NCBI GenBank assembly: GCA_035995285.1
Contig: DASYKO010000223.1
Coordinates: 1 to 5,813 of the forward strand
DNA: 5,813 bases
Origin: UBA7672 sp035995285
Lineage (GTDB): Bacteria > Pseudomonadota > Alphaproteobacteria > Caulobacterales > Hyphomonadaceae
Reading direction: 5' to 3'
This document shows, one piece after another, positions 1 to 5,511 of this stretch (within the stretch, counting starts at the first letter, position 1; every line of letters begins with the position of its first letter). Under the pieces are notes generated by a model that was given only the letters and a program-made list of their open reading frames with translations, was not told the origin of the DNA and did no database searches. Made by a program: the position numbers and the translations under genes.

Positions 1-1022
1 CCCATGCCGCCGTGGATCTGGACGGCTTCTTGGCTGATCAGCTTGCCGGCTTTGCCGACCTGCACCTTGGCGCCGGAGGCGGCGAGCTTACGCTGCTTGT
101 CTGACTCATCGAGCTTGAGCGTGACCATGTAGGTCATGGAGATCGACTGTTCGGCCGCCATGAACATGTCGACCATGCGGTGCTGCAGCACCTGGAAGTT
201 GGCGATGGGCTGGCCGAACTGCTTGCGCTGCTTGGCGTAGGAGATGGTGGCTTCGTTGAGGACCTTGAAGCAGCCGCATGCCTCGGCGCAGAGCGAGGCG
301 ATGGCCTCGTCTACGACTTTCTCGACCAGCGGGAGGCCGGCGTCGGCCGTGCCGATGATGGCGGAGGCATCGACCGAGACGTTCTCGAACATCACTTCGG
401 AGGCGCGCAAGCCATCGACGGTGGGATAATCGCGCGTGACGACGCCCTTGGCATTCTTCGGCACGAGGAAGACGGTGATGCCTTGTGTATCGCGCTGGCC
501 GCCGCTCGTGCGAGCGGTGACGATGAGGTGCGTGGCGAAGGGGGCGCCGATGACGACGGCCTTATGGCCGTTGAGCGTGTAGCCGGCGCCGGACTTCTTC
601 GCGGTGGTGGAGACGTCATTGAGGTCAAAGCGGGACTTGGGCTCGGAGTATGCGAAGGCGTAGCGGTTCTCGCCGCCAATGAGGCCGGCGATGTGCTCTT
701 CCTTCTGGGCGGCGCTGCCGCCATGGCGGAGGAAGCCGCCGCCGATGATGACGGTCTGCAGGTAGGGCTCGATGACGAGGCCCTTGCCGAATTCTTCCGA
801 GATGATCATCGCCTCGACCGGGCCGCCGCCGAAGCCGCCGTCGGCTTCGGAGAAGCTTGCGCCGAGAAGGCCCAGTTCAGCGAATTGCGACCACATCTGC
901 GGGCGCCAGCCGTCTGCGGATTTCGCGACCTTGCGACGCGTATCGAAGTCGTACTGCTGGGCGATCAGCTTCGCGACCGTGTCGCGCAGCATGTCCTGCT
1001 CGGAAGTGAAGGCGAAATCCAT
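1..1022 (-). CDS. Acyl-CoA dehydrogenase, PimD-like small subunit (partial, 3' end beyond the window)
   Basis: This is an FAD-dependent dehydrogenase that would introduce the alpha-beta double bond into an acyl-CoA. The visible 340 residues run from MDFAFTSEQDMLRDTV through the N-terminal helical domain (about 1-118), the beta domain (about 119-220, with YAFAYSEP at 121-128) and most of the C-terminal helical domain. That last domain includes KQRKQFGQPIANFQ at 264-277 and ends at the family motif QIHGGM (335-340). The motif normally lies about 40-50 residues from the C-terminus, so little is missing. The beta-domain signature reads SEPKSRFD instead of the usual SEPGAGSD. Glu247 aligns with the catalytic Glu of the partner subunit, but the following Arg is Ala. 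Both features fit the less canonical subunit of a heteromeric PimC/PimD-type or FadE-type enzyme. The start is well fixed by AAGGAG at 1032-1037, nine bases before the ATG. The acyl-CoA dehydrogenase assignment is firm; the PimD-type assignment is probable; the substrate is unknown. Confidence 0.93.
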   Translation of the reverse strand, partial: MDFAFTSEQDMLRDTVAKLIAQQYDFDTRRKVAKSADGWRPQMWSQFAELGLLGASFSEADGGFGGGPVEAMIISEEFGKGLVIEPYLQTVIIGGGFLRHGGSAAQKEEHIAGLIGGENRYAFAYSEPKSRFDLNDVSTTAKKSGAGYTLNGHKAVVIGAPFATHLIVTARTSGGQRDTQGITVFLVPKNAKGVVTRDYPTVDGLRASEVMFENVSVDASAIIGTADAGLPLVEKVVDEAIASLCAEACGCFKVLNEATISYAKQRKQFGQPIANFQVLQHRMVDMFMAAEQSISMTYMVTLKLDESDKQRKLAASGAKVQVGKAGKLISQEAVQIHGGM

Positions 1023-1043
1023 AGATGCAGTCTCCTTGCGACC

Positions 1044-1073
1044 CTTCTAGGCCGGTCATTCGGGACGCGGCAA
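1044..1073 (-). promoter_or_regulatory. Possible sigma-70 promoter of the PimD-like gene
   Basis: On the minus strand TTGCCGC (1073-1067) is followed 15 bases later by CCTAGAAG (1051-1044). This resembles the alphaproteobacterial housekeeping pattern (TTGACGS, short spacer, GCTANAWC) with several mismatches. It would leave a leader of only about 16 bases carrying the Shine-Dalgarno sequence. It is a weak match by eye only. Confidence 0.22.
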
Positions 1074-1130
1074 GCGGTGTTGAAGCGTGGGCGGATGCTT
1101 CTTCGTCGCGCCTGTTTGCGTCTGGCATTA

Positions 1131-1146
1131 CCGACCGGCTGGTCGG
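1131..1146. promoter_or_regulatory. GC-rich palindrome, candidate operator upstream of the PimD-like gene
   Basis: CCGACC-GGCT-GGTCGG is a perfect 6-bp inverted repeat with a 4-base centre. It lies in the 167-bp gap between the DUF2306 stop and the PimD-like start, about 110 bases upstream of that start. No T-run follows on either strand, so an intrinsic terminator is unlikely. TetR-family repressors that control acyl-CoA dehydrogenase genes often bind GC-rich palindromes of this size, but the regulator here is unknown. Confidence 0.35.
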
Positions 1147-1189
1147 CTGATGAAATCGTCAATCTTTCGCGGTTGCAGCAAGGTGGGGA

Positions 1190-1828
1190 CTAGGCGGCGG
1201 CGGGCGCCATGGCGCGCTTTTTCGGTTTGCGGAGTGTGGCGATGAAGAGTTCGGCGACGATGAGATTCGGGACCCAGGCGAGCCACGCGATGGCGCGGTA
1301 GGCGTCGAGCGGGAAATCGCCGTGGGCCTGGATGATGGCTAGCGGCAGGTAGATGCGCAGGGTGACGGCGGCGAAGGTGAGCGCAAAGGAGCGGATCATC
1401 CAGCGTTCGTGGCTGACGAAATCCTTGCGCATGGCGGAGGCGAGCGCGAGGAGCGTGAACGGTACCCAGAGGATAGCGAGCAGGAAGAAGCCCCAGCCGG
1501 CGATGGGACCTGCTGTGGTCGAGAGGGCGATCGTGCCGCCTGCCAGGCCCCCGATGGTGCAGGCAGCGACATAGATGCGGCCGAGCCAGCGGTGGACGGC
1601 GGGGAGTTTCTGGCGGAGCGGTTTGAAGAACTGGAAGGCGCCGGTGATCATCGCAACGCCGGAGGCGGCGATGTGGACCTGCAGGCCCCAGGGATCGAAC
1701 ATCGGGTTCTTGAGGCCGAGGAACTGGAAGCCAGTGGCGACGAGGAAGAGCGCGTAGCCGCCGACGCCGACGGACAAGAGCATGATCACGGTCCAGGCGA
1801 TTCCGCCGCCGAGTTTTGCTACCGTCAT
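1190..1828 (-). CDS. DUF2306 family membrane protein
   Basis: This 212-aa protein has six predicted membrane segments at roughly 8-32, 48-68, 82-103, 108-132, 142-165 and 176-199, and a basic C-terminal tail (RKPKKR at 200-205). The layout and motifs match the DUF2306 family of predicted inner-membrane proteins: His52 in HIAASG at the second helix, His79 in VHRWLGRIY before the third, and His140 in HERWMIRS before the fifth. The biochemical role of the family is not established; membrane-facing histidines could suggest a heme or metal ligand, but that is inference. GGGGAG at 1835-1840, six bases before the ATG, supports the start. The gene sits between two acyl-CoA dehydrogenase subunit genes on the same strand, 131 bp after one and 167 bp before the other, so it may be co-transcribed with them. 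A hairpin repeat begins 17 bp upstream of its start codon. Family call confident, function unknown. Confidence 0.9.
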   Translation of the reverse strand: MTVAKLGGGIAWTVIMLLSVGVGGYALFLVATGFQFLGLKNPMFDPWGLQVHIAASGVAMITGAFQFFKPLRQKLPAVHRWLGRIYVAACTIGGLAGGTIALSTTAGPIAGWGFFLLAILWVPFTLLALASAMRKDFVSHERWMIRSFALTFAAVTLRIYLPLAIIQAHGDFPLDAYRAIAWLAWVPNLIVAELFIATLRKPKKRAMAPAAA

Positions 1829-1845
1829 GTCGCCCTCCCCTCTCT

Positions 1846-1947
1846 TGTCATCCCGGAAGCGCGCAGCGCTGTCCGGGACCCATTTCTCTTCTTGTTCGTG
1901 CCGGGGAATGGGTCCCGGGTCTTCGCTTCGCTACGCCCGGGATGACA
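1846..1947. repeat. Nested inverted-repeat element (REP/MITE-like, 102 bp)
   Basis: The ends form a perfect 11-bp inverted repeat (TGTCATCCCGG at 1846-1856 and its complement at 1937-1947). Inside is a second perfect 12-bp inverted repeat (CCGGGACCCATT at 1873-1884 and its complement at 1907-1918) enclosing a 22-base loop. A small side hairpin, AGCGC-GCA-GCGCT, lies at 1858-1870. The whole folds as a branched cruciform. I recognise similar TCATCCCGG-bounded elements as dispersed intergenic repeats in alphaproteobacterial genomes. It encodes no transposase, and a copy number cannot be judged from one window. It fills most of the 131-bp gap between the PimC-like stop and the DUF2306 start, so its RNA could affect that junction. 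Confidence 0.8.
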
Positions 1948-1959
1948 CCCGGGTTGTTG

Positions 1960-3156
1960 TCACAACCCAAGCACCATCTTCGCGATGATGTTGTGCTGGA
2001 TCTCGTTGGAGCCGCCGTAGATCGAGGCCTTGCGCATGTTGGCGTAGGTGGGGGCCGTGAGGTGCGCGTAGTCGGGCCCGATCGGCAGGGCGTTGTTGCC
2101 GTCCTTCGGGAAGCCGCGGAAGTAAGGCGCGCCGTAGACGCCGACGGCTTCGAGCGTGAGTTCGGTGAGGCGCTGCTGGATCTCGGTGCCCTTGATCTTG
2201 AGCAGCGAGCTTTCGGGGCCCGGGCCCTTGCCGGCGGCTTCGCGAGCGAGGCCGCGCAGTTCAGTGTATTCGAGGGCGGAGAGATCGATCTCGAGTTCGG
2301 AAATCTTCCGCGCGAATTCCGGATTGCGGATGATGGGCTGGCCCTGGTCGAGTTCGACCGAGGCGATCTTCTTCAGGCGCTCGACGCCCTTCTTGGAGCG
2401 GGCGACGCCGGCGATTCCTGTCCGCTCGTGAGCAAGAAGATATTTGGCGTAGGTCCAGCCTTCATTCTCTTTGCCGACGAGATTTTCGACCGGGACTTTC
2501 ACGTCGGTGAACCAGGTCTCGTTGACTTCGTGGCCGCCATCCATGGTGATGATGGGGCGGACTTCAACGCCGGGCGTCTTCATGTCGACGAGGATGAAGG
2601 AGATGCCCTCTTGCGGCTTCTTCGCTTTCGGGTCGGTGCGGCAGAGGACGAAGATCCAGTCGGCGAAGTGGCCGAGCGTGGTCCAGGTCTTCTGGCCGTT
2701 GATGATGTAGTGGTCGCCGACGCGCTCAGCTTTGGTCTTGAGACTGGCGAGGTCGGAGCCGGCGCCGGGTTCGGAATAGCCCTGGCACCAGAAGTCGGTG
2801 CCGTTGATGATGCGCGGGAGGTAGTGGTCTTTCTGGGCTTGCGATCCGAACGCCATCAGAACGGGCGCGAGCATCGACATGCCGAAGGGCGGGATGGGGA
2901 GCGTTTCGGCGCGGGCGCACTCTTCCTGGAAGATGAACTTCTGCACGGACGTCCAGCCGGTGCCGCCGAACTGCTTGGGCCAGGCGGGGCCGCCCCAGCC
3001 GCGCTTGTAGAGGGCGCGCTGCCAGAGCAGGAAATCTTCCTTCGAGTATTCATCGCGCGAGTACTTGCCGCGCAGCTCAGCGGGATAATCCTTCTCGAGC
3101 CAGGTGCGGACCTCGTCGCGGAAGGCGAGATCTTCAGGCGTGAAGGACAGGTCCAT
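1960..3156 (-). CDS. Acyl-CoA dehydrogenase, PimC-like large subunit
   Basis: This 398-aa FAD enzyme is the usual size for an acyl-CoA dehydrogenase. The N-terminal helical domain begins MDLSFTPEDLAFRDEV. The flavin and substrate signature QGYSEPGAGSDLASL lies at 125-139, followed by the beta domain with NGQKTWTT at 153-160. The C-terminal domain ends at KASIYGGSNEIQHNIIAK (376-393). The residue used as catalytic base in medium-chain enzymes (Glu of YEG) is Gly381 here. Glu244 in LAHERTG takes the alternative position used in isovaleryl- and long-chain enzymes and in some heteromeric FadE enzymes. PimC (pimeloyl-CoA dehydrogenase large subunit) is the closest family I recognise; the substrate is not shown. 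The reading frame is open for 100 codons upstream, but the family N-terminus and GGGGAG at 3164-3169, seven bases before the ATG, fix the start. It probably pairs with the PimD-like gene downstream. Confidence 0.95.
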   Translation of the reverse strand: MDLSFTPEDLAFRDEVRTWLEKDYPAELRGKYSRDEYSKEDFLLWQRALYKRGWGGPAWPKQFGGTGWTSVQKFIFQEECARAETLPIPPFGMSMLAPVLMAFGSQAQKDHYLPRIINGTDFWCQGYSEPGAGSDLASLKTKAERVGDHYIINGQKTWTTLGHFADWIFVLCRTDPKAKKPQEGISFILVDMKTPGVEVRPIITMDGGHEVNETWFTDVKVPVENLVGKENEGWTYAKYLLAHERTGIAGVARSKKGVERLKKIASVELDQGQPIIRNPEFARKISELEIDLSALEYTELRGLAREAAGKGPGPESSLLKIKGTEIQQRLTELTLEAVGVYGAPYFRGFPKDGNNALPIGPDYAHLTAPTYANMRKASIYGGSNEIQHNIIAKMVLGL

Positions 3157-3163
3157 GGAGCGG

Positions 3164-3169
3164 CTCCCC
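3164..3169 (-). promoter_or_regulatory. Shine-Dalgarno site that fixes the PimC-like start
   Basis: GGGGAG on the minus strand lies seven bases before the ATG at 3156. It decides against the upstream in-frame extension of 100 codons, whose sequence (proline- and arginine-rich) does not resemble an acyl-CoA dehydrogenase N-terminus. Confidence 0.7.
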
Positions 3170-3216
3170 GGAGACCGGCCTGCCTGGCGACATACCGGTC
3201 GTTCAAAAAAGGTCGT

Positions 3217-3240
3217 GGAACATGGGTTGACCCGGGTTCC
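3217..3240. promoter_or_regulatory. Imperfect 24-bp dyad, candidate operator upstream of the PimC-like gene
   Basis: The halves GGAAC-(2)-GGGT and ACCC-(2)-GTTCC are symmetric about TG at 3228-3229, with nine of twelve positions paired. The dyad lies 61-84 bases before the PimC-like start in a 237-bp divergent intergenic region. A TTGACC hexamer on the minus strand (3254-3249) adjoins it and could be a -35 element, but no convincing -10 box is visible. The same region holds GGTCGT twice (3197-3202 and 3211-3216). The size and symmetry suit a dimeric repressor; the regulator is unknown. Confidence 0.35.
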
Positions 3241-3349
3241 CCGAGGTAGGTCAAGCGGAATCGCCGTTGGACGCGGCGTCGCGCTGACGCTAGGGCAATC
3301 TTCCTGTCTGTCGACAGTGCGCGGTATCAGAAGATCGGTTCCCCGAGGT
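3235..3349. repeat. 13-bp direct repeat pair in the divergent intergenic region
   Basis: GGTTCCCCGAGGT occurs at 3235-3247 and again, identically, at 3337-3349, 102 bp apart. The first copy overlaps the right half of the dyad at 3217-3240. The second lies 45 bases upstream of the DUF1289 start. Between them is a perfect 10-bp palindrome, CTGTCGACAG, at 3308-3317. The positions suggest regulatory sites serving the two divergent transcripts, although a chance or recombination origin cannot be excluded. Confidence 0.45.
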
Positions 3350-3393
3350 CCCAGGAATATGCGTCCAGCAAGCATTTTGGCCAGATTCCAAGC

Positions 3394-3585
3394 ATGCATC
3401 AGCCGATAAAGACGCCCTGTATCAAGGTCTGCGTGGTGGACGGGCAGTCCAGCCACTGCCTCGGCTGTGGCCGCACCCTGGGCGAGATCGCCAAATGGGC
3501 GCGGTTTTCCGATGAAGAGCGGGATCAGATAATCGCACTGCTACCGCCCAGAATCGAGGCGCTAAAAGTGGCGGGGAAGCGCTAG
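3394..3585 (+). CDS. DUF1289 family small Cys-rich protein
   Basis: This 63-aa protein matches the DUF1289 family: TPCIKVCVVD at 7-16, then CLGCGRTLGEIAKWARFSDEER at 22-43. The four cysteines (9, 13, 22 and 25, spacing C-x3-C-x8-C-x2-C) are laid out as a small metal-binding knuckle or iron-sulfur-like site. This is suggestive only, because the family function is not established. The GR-T-xEI-xW core after the last pair is the most conserved part of the family. There is no clear Shine-Dalgarno sequence before the ATG; the choice rests on the family N-terminus, which starts only a few residues before the first cysteine. It is the first plus-strand gene after a divergent intergenic region and is followed after 109 bp by the protease gene. 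The family call is confident. Confidence 0.9.
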   Translation: MHQPIKTPCIKVCVVDGQSSHCLGCGRTLGEIAKWARFSDEERDQIIALLPPRIEALKVAGKR

Positions 3586-3598
3586 GAGCACGGACTCA

Positions 3599-3633
3599 CC
3601 TGCGGCAGGAACGCAGGCGCCTTCCGTTTGTTC
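3599..3633 (+). terminator. Possible weak terminator after the DUF1289 gene
   Basis: CCTGCG (3599-3604) pairs perfectly with CGCAGG (3612-3617) around a 7-base loop. A pyrimidine-rich stretch with broken T-runs (CCGTTTGTTCTTT) follows about eight bases later. The stem is short and the T-tract is not adjacent, so termination would be inefficient at best. Confidence 0.25.
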
Positions 3634-3678
3634 TTTGCTAGCGCATAATCTGCTAAGAAGCTCGGGAGCGCCCTTCCC

Positions 3679-3685
3679 GGGGGAG
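3679..3685 (+). promoter_or_regulatory. Shine-Dalgarno site that selects a GTG start
   Basis: GGGGGAG lies nine bases before the GTG at 3695. The frame can be extended upstream to a TTG at 3635, but that start has no Shine-Dalgarno sequence and would place 20 polar residues before the membrane anchor. A possible -10-like GCATAATC (3643-3650), with no good -35, lies between the two starts and would also exclude the upstream one. Confidence 0.65.
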
Positions 3686-3694
3686 TCGCGTGAC

Positions 3695-4225
3695 GTGAAC
3701 AAGGTACTCCTTCCCGCACTGTTCCTGTTCGGCGGCGCCGCCGCCGGCTTCGTGGTGCTGCGCGATTCGGTTCAGCACAATGTCGAAGCGAAAGCCGCAG
3801 TGACCGAGGCGGAAGCATCGACCCTGCCCGCGCCTACGCCTGTGACGTCGAGCCAGGTCCGCGCGGCATCCCTGCGCAAGGAAGGCGATGGGCATTTCTG
3901 GGCGACGGCCTTCGTGAACGGCCAGCCGGTGCGCTTTCTCGTCGACACCGGCGCGAGCCTTGTGGCGCTGACCAAGCAGGATGCACGCAAGATCGGCGTC
4001 GACACCGACAAGATGGACGCAACCGCCGAAGTGCGCACCGCCGCCGGCCGCGTGAAGGCCGCCGTGGTGACCATAGACTCGATCGAGATCGACGGCGTGA
4101 CGGTGAAGAACGTGCAGGCCGTGGTGATCGAGAAGGGCCTCGAGAGCTCCCTCCTCGGCATGAGCTTCCTCAACCGCCTCGACGGGTATGAAGTGACGCC
4201 GAACGCGATCGTGCTGCGGCAGTAG
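3695..4225 (+). CDS. Membrane-anchored retropepsin-like aspartic protease (clan AA, TIGR02281-type)
   Basis: From the GTG start this is a 176-aa protein. Residues 3-22 (KVLLPALFLFGGAAAGFVVL) form one hydrophobic segment, either a signal anchor or a signal peptide. A charged Ala/Pro/Thr-rich linker runs to about 60, and a single retropepsin-fold domain occupies about 65-176. The catalytic motif FLVDTGASLVAL lies at 81-92, with Asp84-Thr85-Gly86, and the second conserved element LLGMSFLNRL at 153-162. One DTG per chain means the active enzyme should be a homodimer, as in retroviral proteases. The layout fits the alphaproteobacterial TIGR02281 family, whose substrates are not well defined; a periplasmic location is inferred from the anchor. 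It follows the DUF1289 gene on the same strand and converges with dusA across a hairpin repeat. The domain call is firm; the cellular role is unknown. Confidence 0.9.
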   Translation: MNKVLLPALFLFGGAAAGFVVLRDSVQHNVEAKAAVTEAEASTLPAPTPVTSSQVRAASLRKEGDGHFWATAFVNGQPVRFLVDTGASLVALTKQDARKIGVDTDKMDATAEVRTAAGRVKAAVVTIDSIEIDGVTVKNVQAVVIEKGLESSLLGMSFLNRLDGYEVTPNAIVLRQ

Positions 4226-4259
4226 CGGTTTCCCGCCGATTTGGATTCAATCCGCGATA

Positions 4260-4372
4260 CCCTTCGTGTCTTTGTGTGCCCTTCGTGTCTTCGTGTTGAA
4301 AACTTCGGGCGGCGGGTGTTGGGCTAAAGATTCCAACACGAAAACACGAAGGTCACACAAAGACACTAAGGG
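4260..4372. repeat. Long imperfect inverted repeat with 42-nt arms
   Basis: The arms at 4260-4301 and 4331-4372 pair at 38 of 42 positions around a 29-base loop. Each arm is itself two tandem units of about 20 bases, built on CCTTCGTGTCTT and CTTTGTGTG or CTTCGTGTTG. I recognise CTTCGTGTCTT/TTTGTGTG units as recurring intergenic repeats in diverse bacteria, often seen as spurious NTKTRRAHKDTKG translations. The element lies in the 166-bp gap between the convergent protease and dusA genes, 34 bases after the protease stop and 19 bases from the dusA stop. It could act as a bidirectional transcription end or mRNA-stabilising hairpin. Confidence 0.8.
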
Positions 4373-4391
4373 ACCGGCGCCCGTTGGTCGC

Positions 4392-5399
4392 CTAGCTGAC
4401 CAAAGCCATGGGCCGCACGGCCGCGAGCGCTTCATCATAGATAGCAATCGCGCCAAGCCCTCGCGCGCCGGGCGCCTTCTCTGACAACACACGCCGCCAT
4501 TGCCTCGCGCCTGGCCGGCCTGCAAAAAGGCCGAGCATGTGGCGGGTGATGGGGTGGAGGGGGACGCCCTCGCCCAGCCGCTTTTCGATCCATGGGCGGA
4601 AGTCGCGGGCGGCTTCGTCGGCAGTGCGTGTGGGCGCGGTATCACCGAAGAAGCGGCGGTCGACATCCAGGAGGATGGCGGGGTCGTGATAGGCGGCGCG
4701 GCCGAGCATGACGCCGTCGAGCTTTGTCCCTTCGCGGGGGGCGAGTTCGCGCTGTGCAACATCCAGGTTGGCGATGCCGCCATTGAGGATGATTTCAAGA
4801 TCGGGCCGAGCCCGCTTCAGCTCGGCGACAATGGCATAATCCAGCGGCGGCAGTTCGCGGTTCTCCTTTGGGCTGAGCCCCTTCAGCCAGGCCTTGCGGG
4901 CATGGACGATGAAGGTCGTCGTGCCGGCTTTCGACAGCTTCTCGACGAAGGAGAAGAGCCGCTCCCGCGGATCATCGTCGTCGACTCCGAGACGGTGCTT
5001 CACCGTGACGGGGACCGAGACGGCCTCCCGCATCGCAGCCAGGCACTCGGCCACCAGTTCCGGCTCGCGCATCAGGCAGGCGCCGAACGCGCCAGACTGT
5101 ACGCGCTCCGACGGGCAACCGACATTGAGGTTGATCTCGACATACCCCTGCTCCGCCCCGATGCGCGCAGCCCTGGCAAGCTTTTCCGGCTCCGACCCGC
5201 CCAACTGCAGCGCCACGGGCTGTTCGAGCGGATCGAACCCCAGCAGCCGCTCTCGGTCGCCGTGCATGATCGCGTCCGCCGTCACCATCTCGGTGTAGAG
5301 CAGTGCATGCCGGGTCATATGACGATGAAACGCCCGGCAATTCCGGTCGGTCCAGTCCATCATCGGTGCAACCGAGAACCTATGCGATTGATTTTTCAT
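4392..5399 (-). CDS. dusA: tRNA-dihydrouridine(20/20a) synthase DusA
   Basis: This flavoenzyme uses NADPH and FMN to reduce uridines in the tRNA D-loop. The 335 residues form the usual TIM barrel plus helical C-terminal domain. HRFSVAPMMDWTDRNCR at 6-22 is the DusA N-terminal signature. The catalytic Cys95 lies in NVGCPSERVQSGAFG (93-106). FMN-contact motifs are KHRLG (134-138), HARKAWLKGLSPKEN (166-180), NGGI (206-209) and MLGRAAYHDP (231-240). The ATG at 5399 was chosen because it begins five residues before the conserved HRFSVAP. It has no evident Shine-Dalgarno sequence, and a TTG 16 codons upstream is the only alternative. The first eight codons (AAA, AAT, CAA and so on) are AT-rich, unlike the rest of the gene. 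An integrase gene diverges from its 5' end. The reading frame is intact, so any insertion has kept the gene coding. Confidence 0.96.
   Translation of the reverse strand: MKNQSHRFSVAPMMDWTDRNCRAFHRHMTRHALLYTEMVTADAIMHGDRERLLGFDPLEQPVALQLGGSEPEKLARAARIGAEQGYVEINLNVGCPSERVQSGAFGACLMREPELVAECLAAMREAVSVPVTVKHRLGVDDDDPRERLFSFVEKLSKAGTTTFIVHARKAWLKGLSPKENRELPPLDYAIVAELKRARPDLEIILNGGIANLDVAQRELAPREGTKLDGVMLGRAAYHDPAILLDVDRRFFGDTAPTRTADEAARDFRPWIEKRLGEGVPLHPITRHMLGLFAGRPGARQWRRVLSEKAPGARGLGAIAIYDEALAAVRPMALVS
5340..5372. other. Candidate integrase attachment region at the 5' end of dusA
   Basis: This interval encodes APMMDWTDRN, the most conserved stretch at the start of DusA. The 5' end of dusA is a documented insertion site for a family of integrases found in many proteobacteria, and an integrase gene lies directly beyond it. 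The crossover would be somewhere in or near here, because codon use and base composition change between this point and the start codon. The exact att core cannot be seen with only one junction in view. Confidence 0.4.
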
Positions 5400-5404
5400 C
5401 AAAA

Positions 5405-5433
5405 ATAGTGGAACATCAGGGCAATAGGCACAA
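5405..5433 (-). promoter_or_regulatory. Possible dusA promoter giving a leaderless transcript
   Basis: On the minus strand TTGTGC (5433-5428) and CACTAT (5410-5405) are 17 bases apart, each matching only about half of the consensus. Transcription would start at or next to the ATG at 5399, giving a leaderless message, which would agree with the absence of a Shine-Dalgarno sequence. The -35 lies inside one of the AGGCACAA repeats. This is weak evidence by eye only. Confidence 0.22.
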
Positions 5434-5511
5434 ATTCGCAGGCACAATGTTTCCTAGAAGTTCCCCGTGTTTCCCCGTGTTTCCGTTTTGAGTGTGCCTG
5501 TGGTGTGCCTG
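5426..5511. repeat. Array of GGCACA motifs and phased TTCC tracts, likely integrase arm-type sites
   Basis: AGGCACAA occurs at 5426-5433 and 5440-5447 (14-bp period). GTGTGCCTG occurs at 5492-5500 and 5503-5511 (11-bp period) and contains the same motif in the opposite orientation, so the four sites point head-to-head in pairs. Between them TTCC recurs at 5451, 5461, 5471 and 5481, exactly 10 bp apart, including two identical decamers TTCCCCGTGT at 5461-5470 and 5471-5480. Short repeated sites of this kind, placed between an integrase gene and its attachment site, are characteristic of arm-type integrase and excisionase binding sites. The role here is inferred from position. Confidence 0.6.

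Noticed and set aside
1131..1146. Palindrome read as an intrinsic terminator after the DUF2306 gene
   Set aside because: The stem is only 6 bp and is not followed by a T-run on the minus strand. An operator fits better.
180..1193. 337-codon plus-strand open frame opposite the PimD-like gene
   Set aside because: It is antisense to a convincing acyl-CoA dehydrogenase, and its Ala/Gly/Asp/Glu-rich translation resembles no protein family. Long antisense frames are expected in DNA of this GC content.
1816..3249. 477-codon plus-strand open frame opposite the PimC-like gene
   Set aside because: It is a shadow of the 398-aa dehydrogenase and has low-complexity composition. It also runs through the 102-bp hairpin repeat, which a real coding region would rarely do.
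3157..3456. 100-codon N-terminal extension of the PimC-like protein
   Set aside because: The extension is unlike the family, crosses intergenic dyads and overlaps the DUF1289 start. The ATG at 3156 has a good Shine-Dalgarno sequence and the normal N-terminus.
3635..3694. TTG start and 20 extra residues for the aspartic protease
   Set aside because: It has no Shine-Dalgarno sequence, whereas the GTG at 3695 has GGGGGAG at nine bases and begins directly before the membrane anchor.
4266..4484. Small open frames reading through the hairpin repeat, with NTKTRRSHKDTKG-like translation
   Set aside because: This peptide is a familiar artefact of the CTTCGTGT/TTTGTGTC intergenic repeat and is not a protein.
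4500..5408. 302-codon plus-strand open frame opposite dusA
   Set aside because: It is antisense to a dusA gene with all its conserved motifs, and its translation shows no recognisable domain.
5426..5511. CRISPR array
   Set aside because: The repeats are only 7-10 bp and are either directly adjacent or inverted, with no spacers of uniform length.
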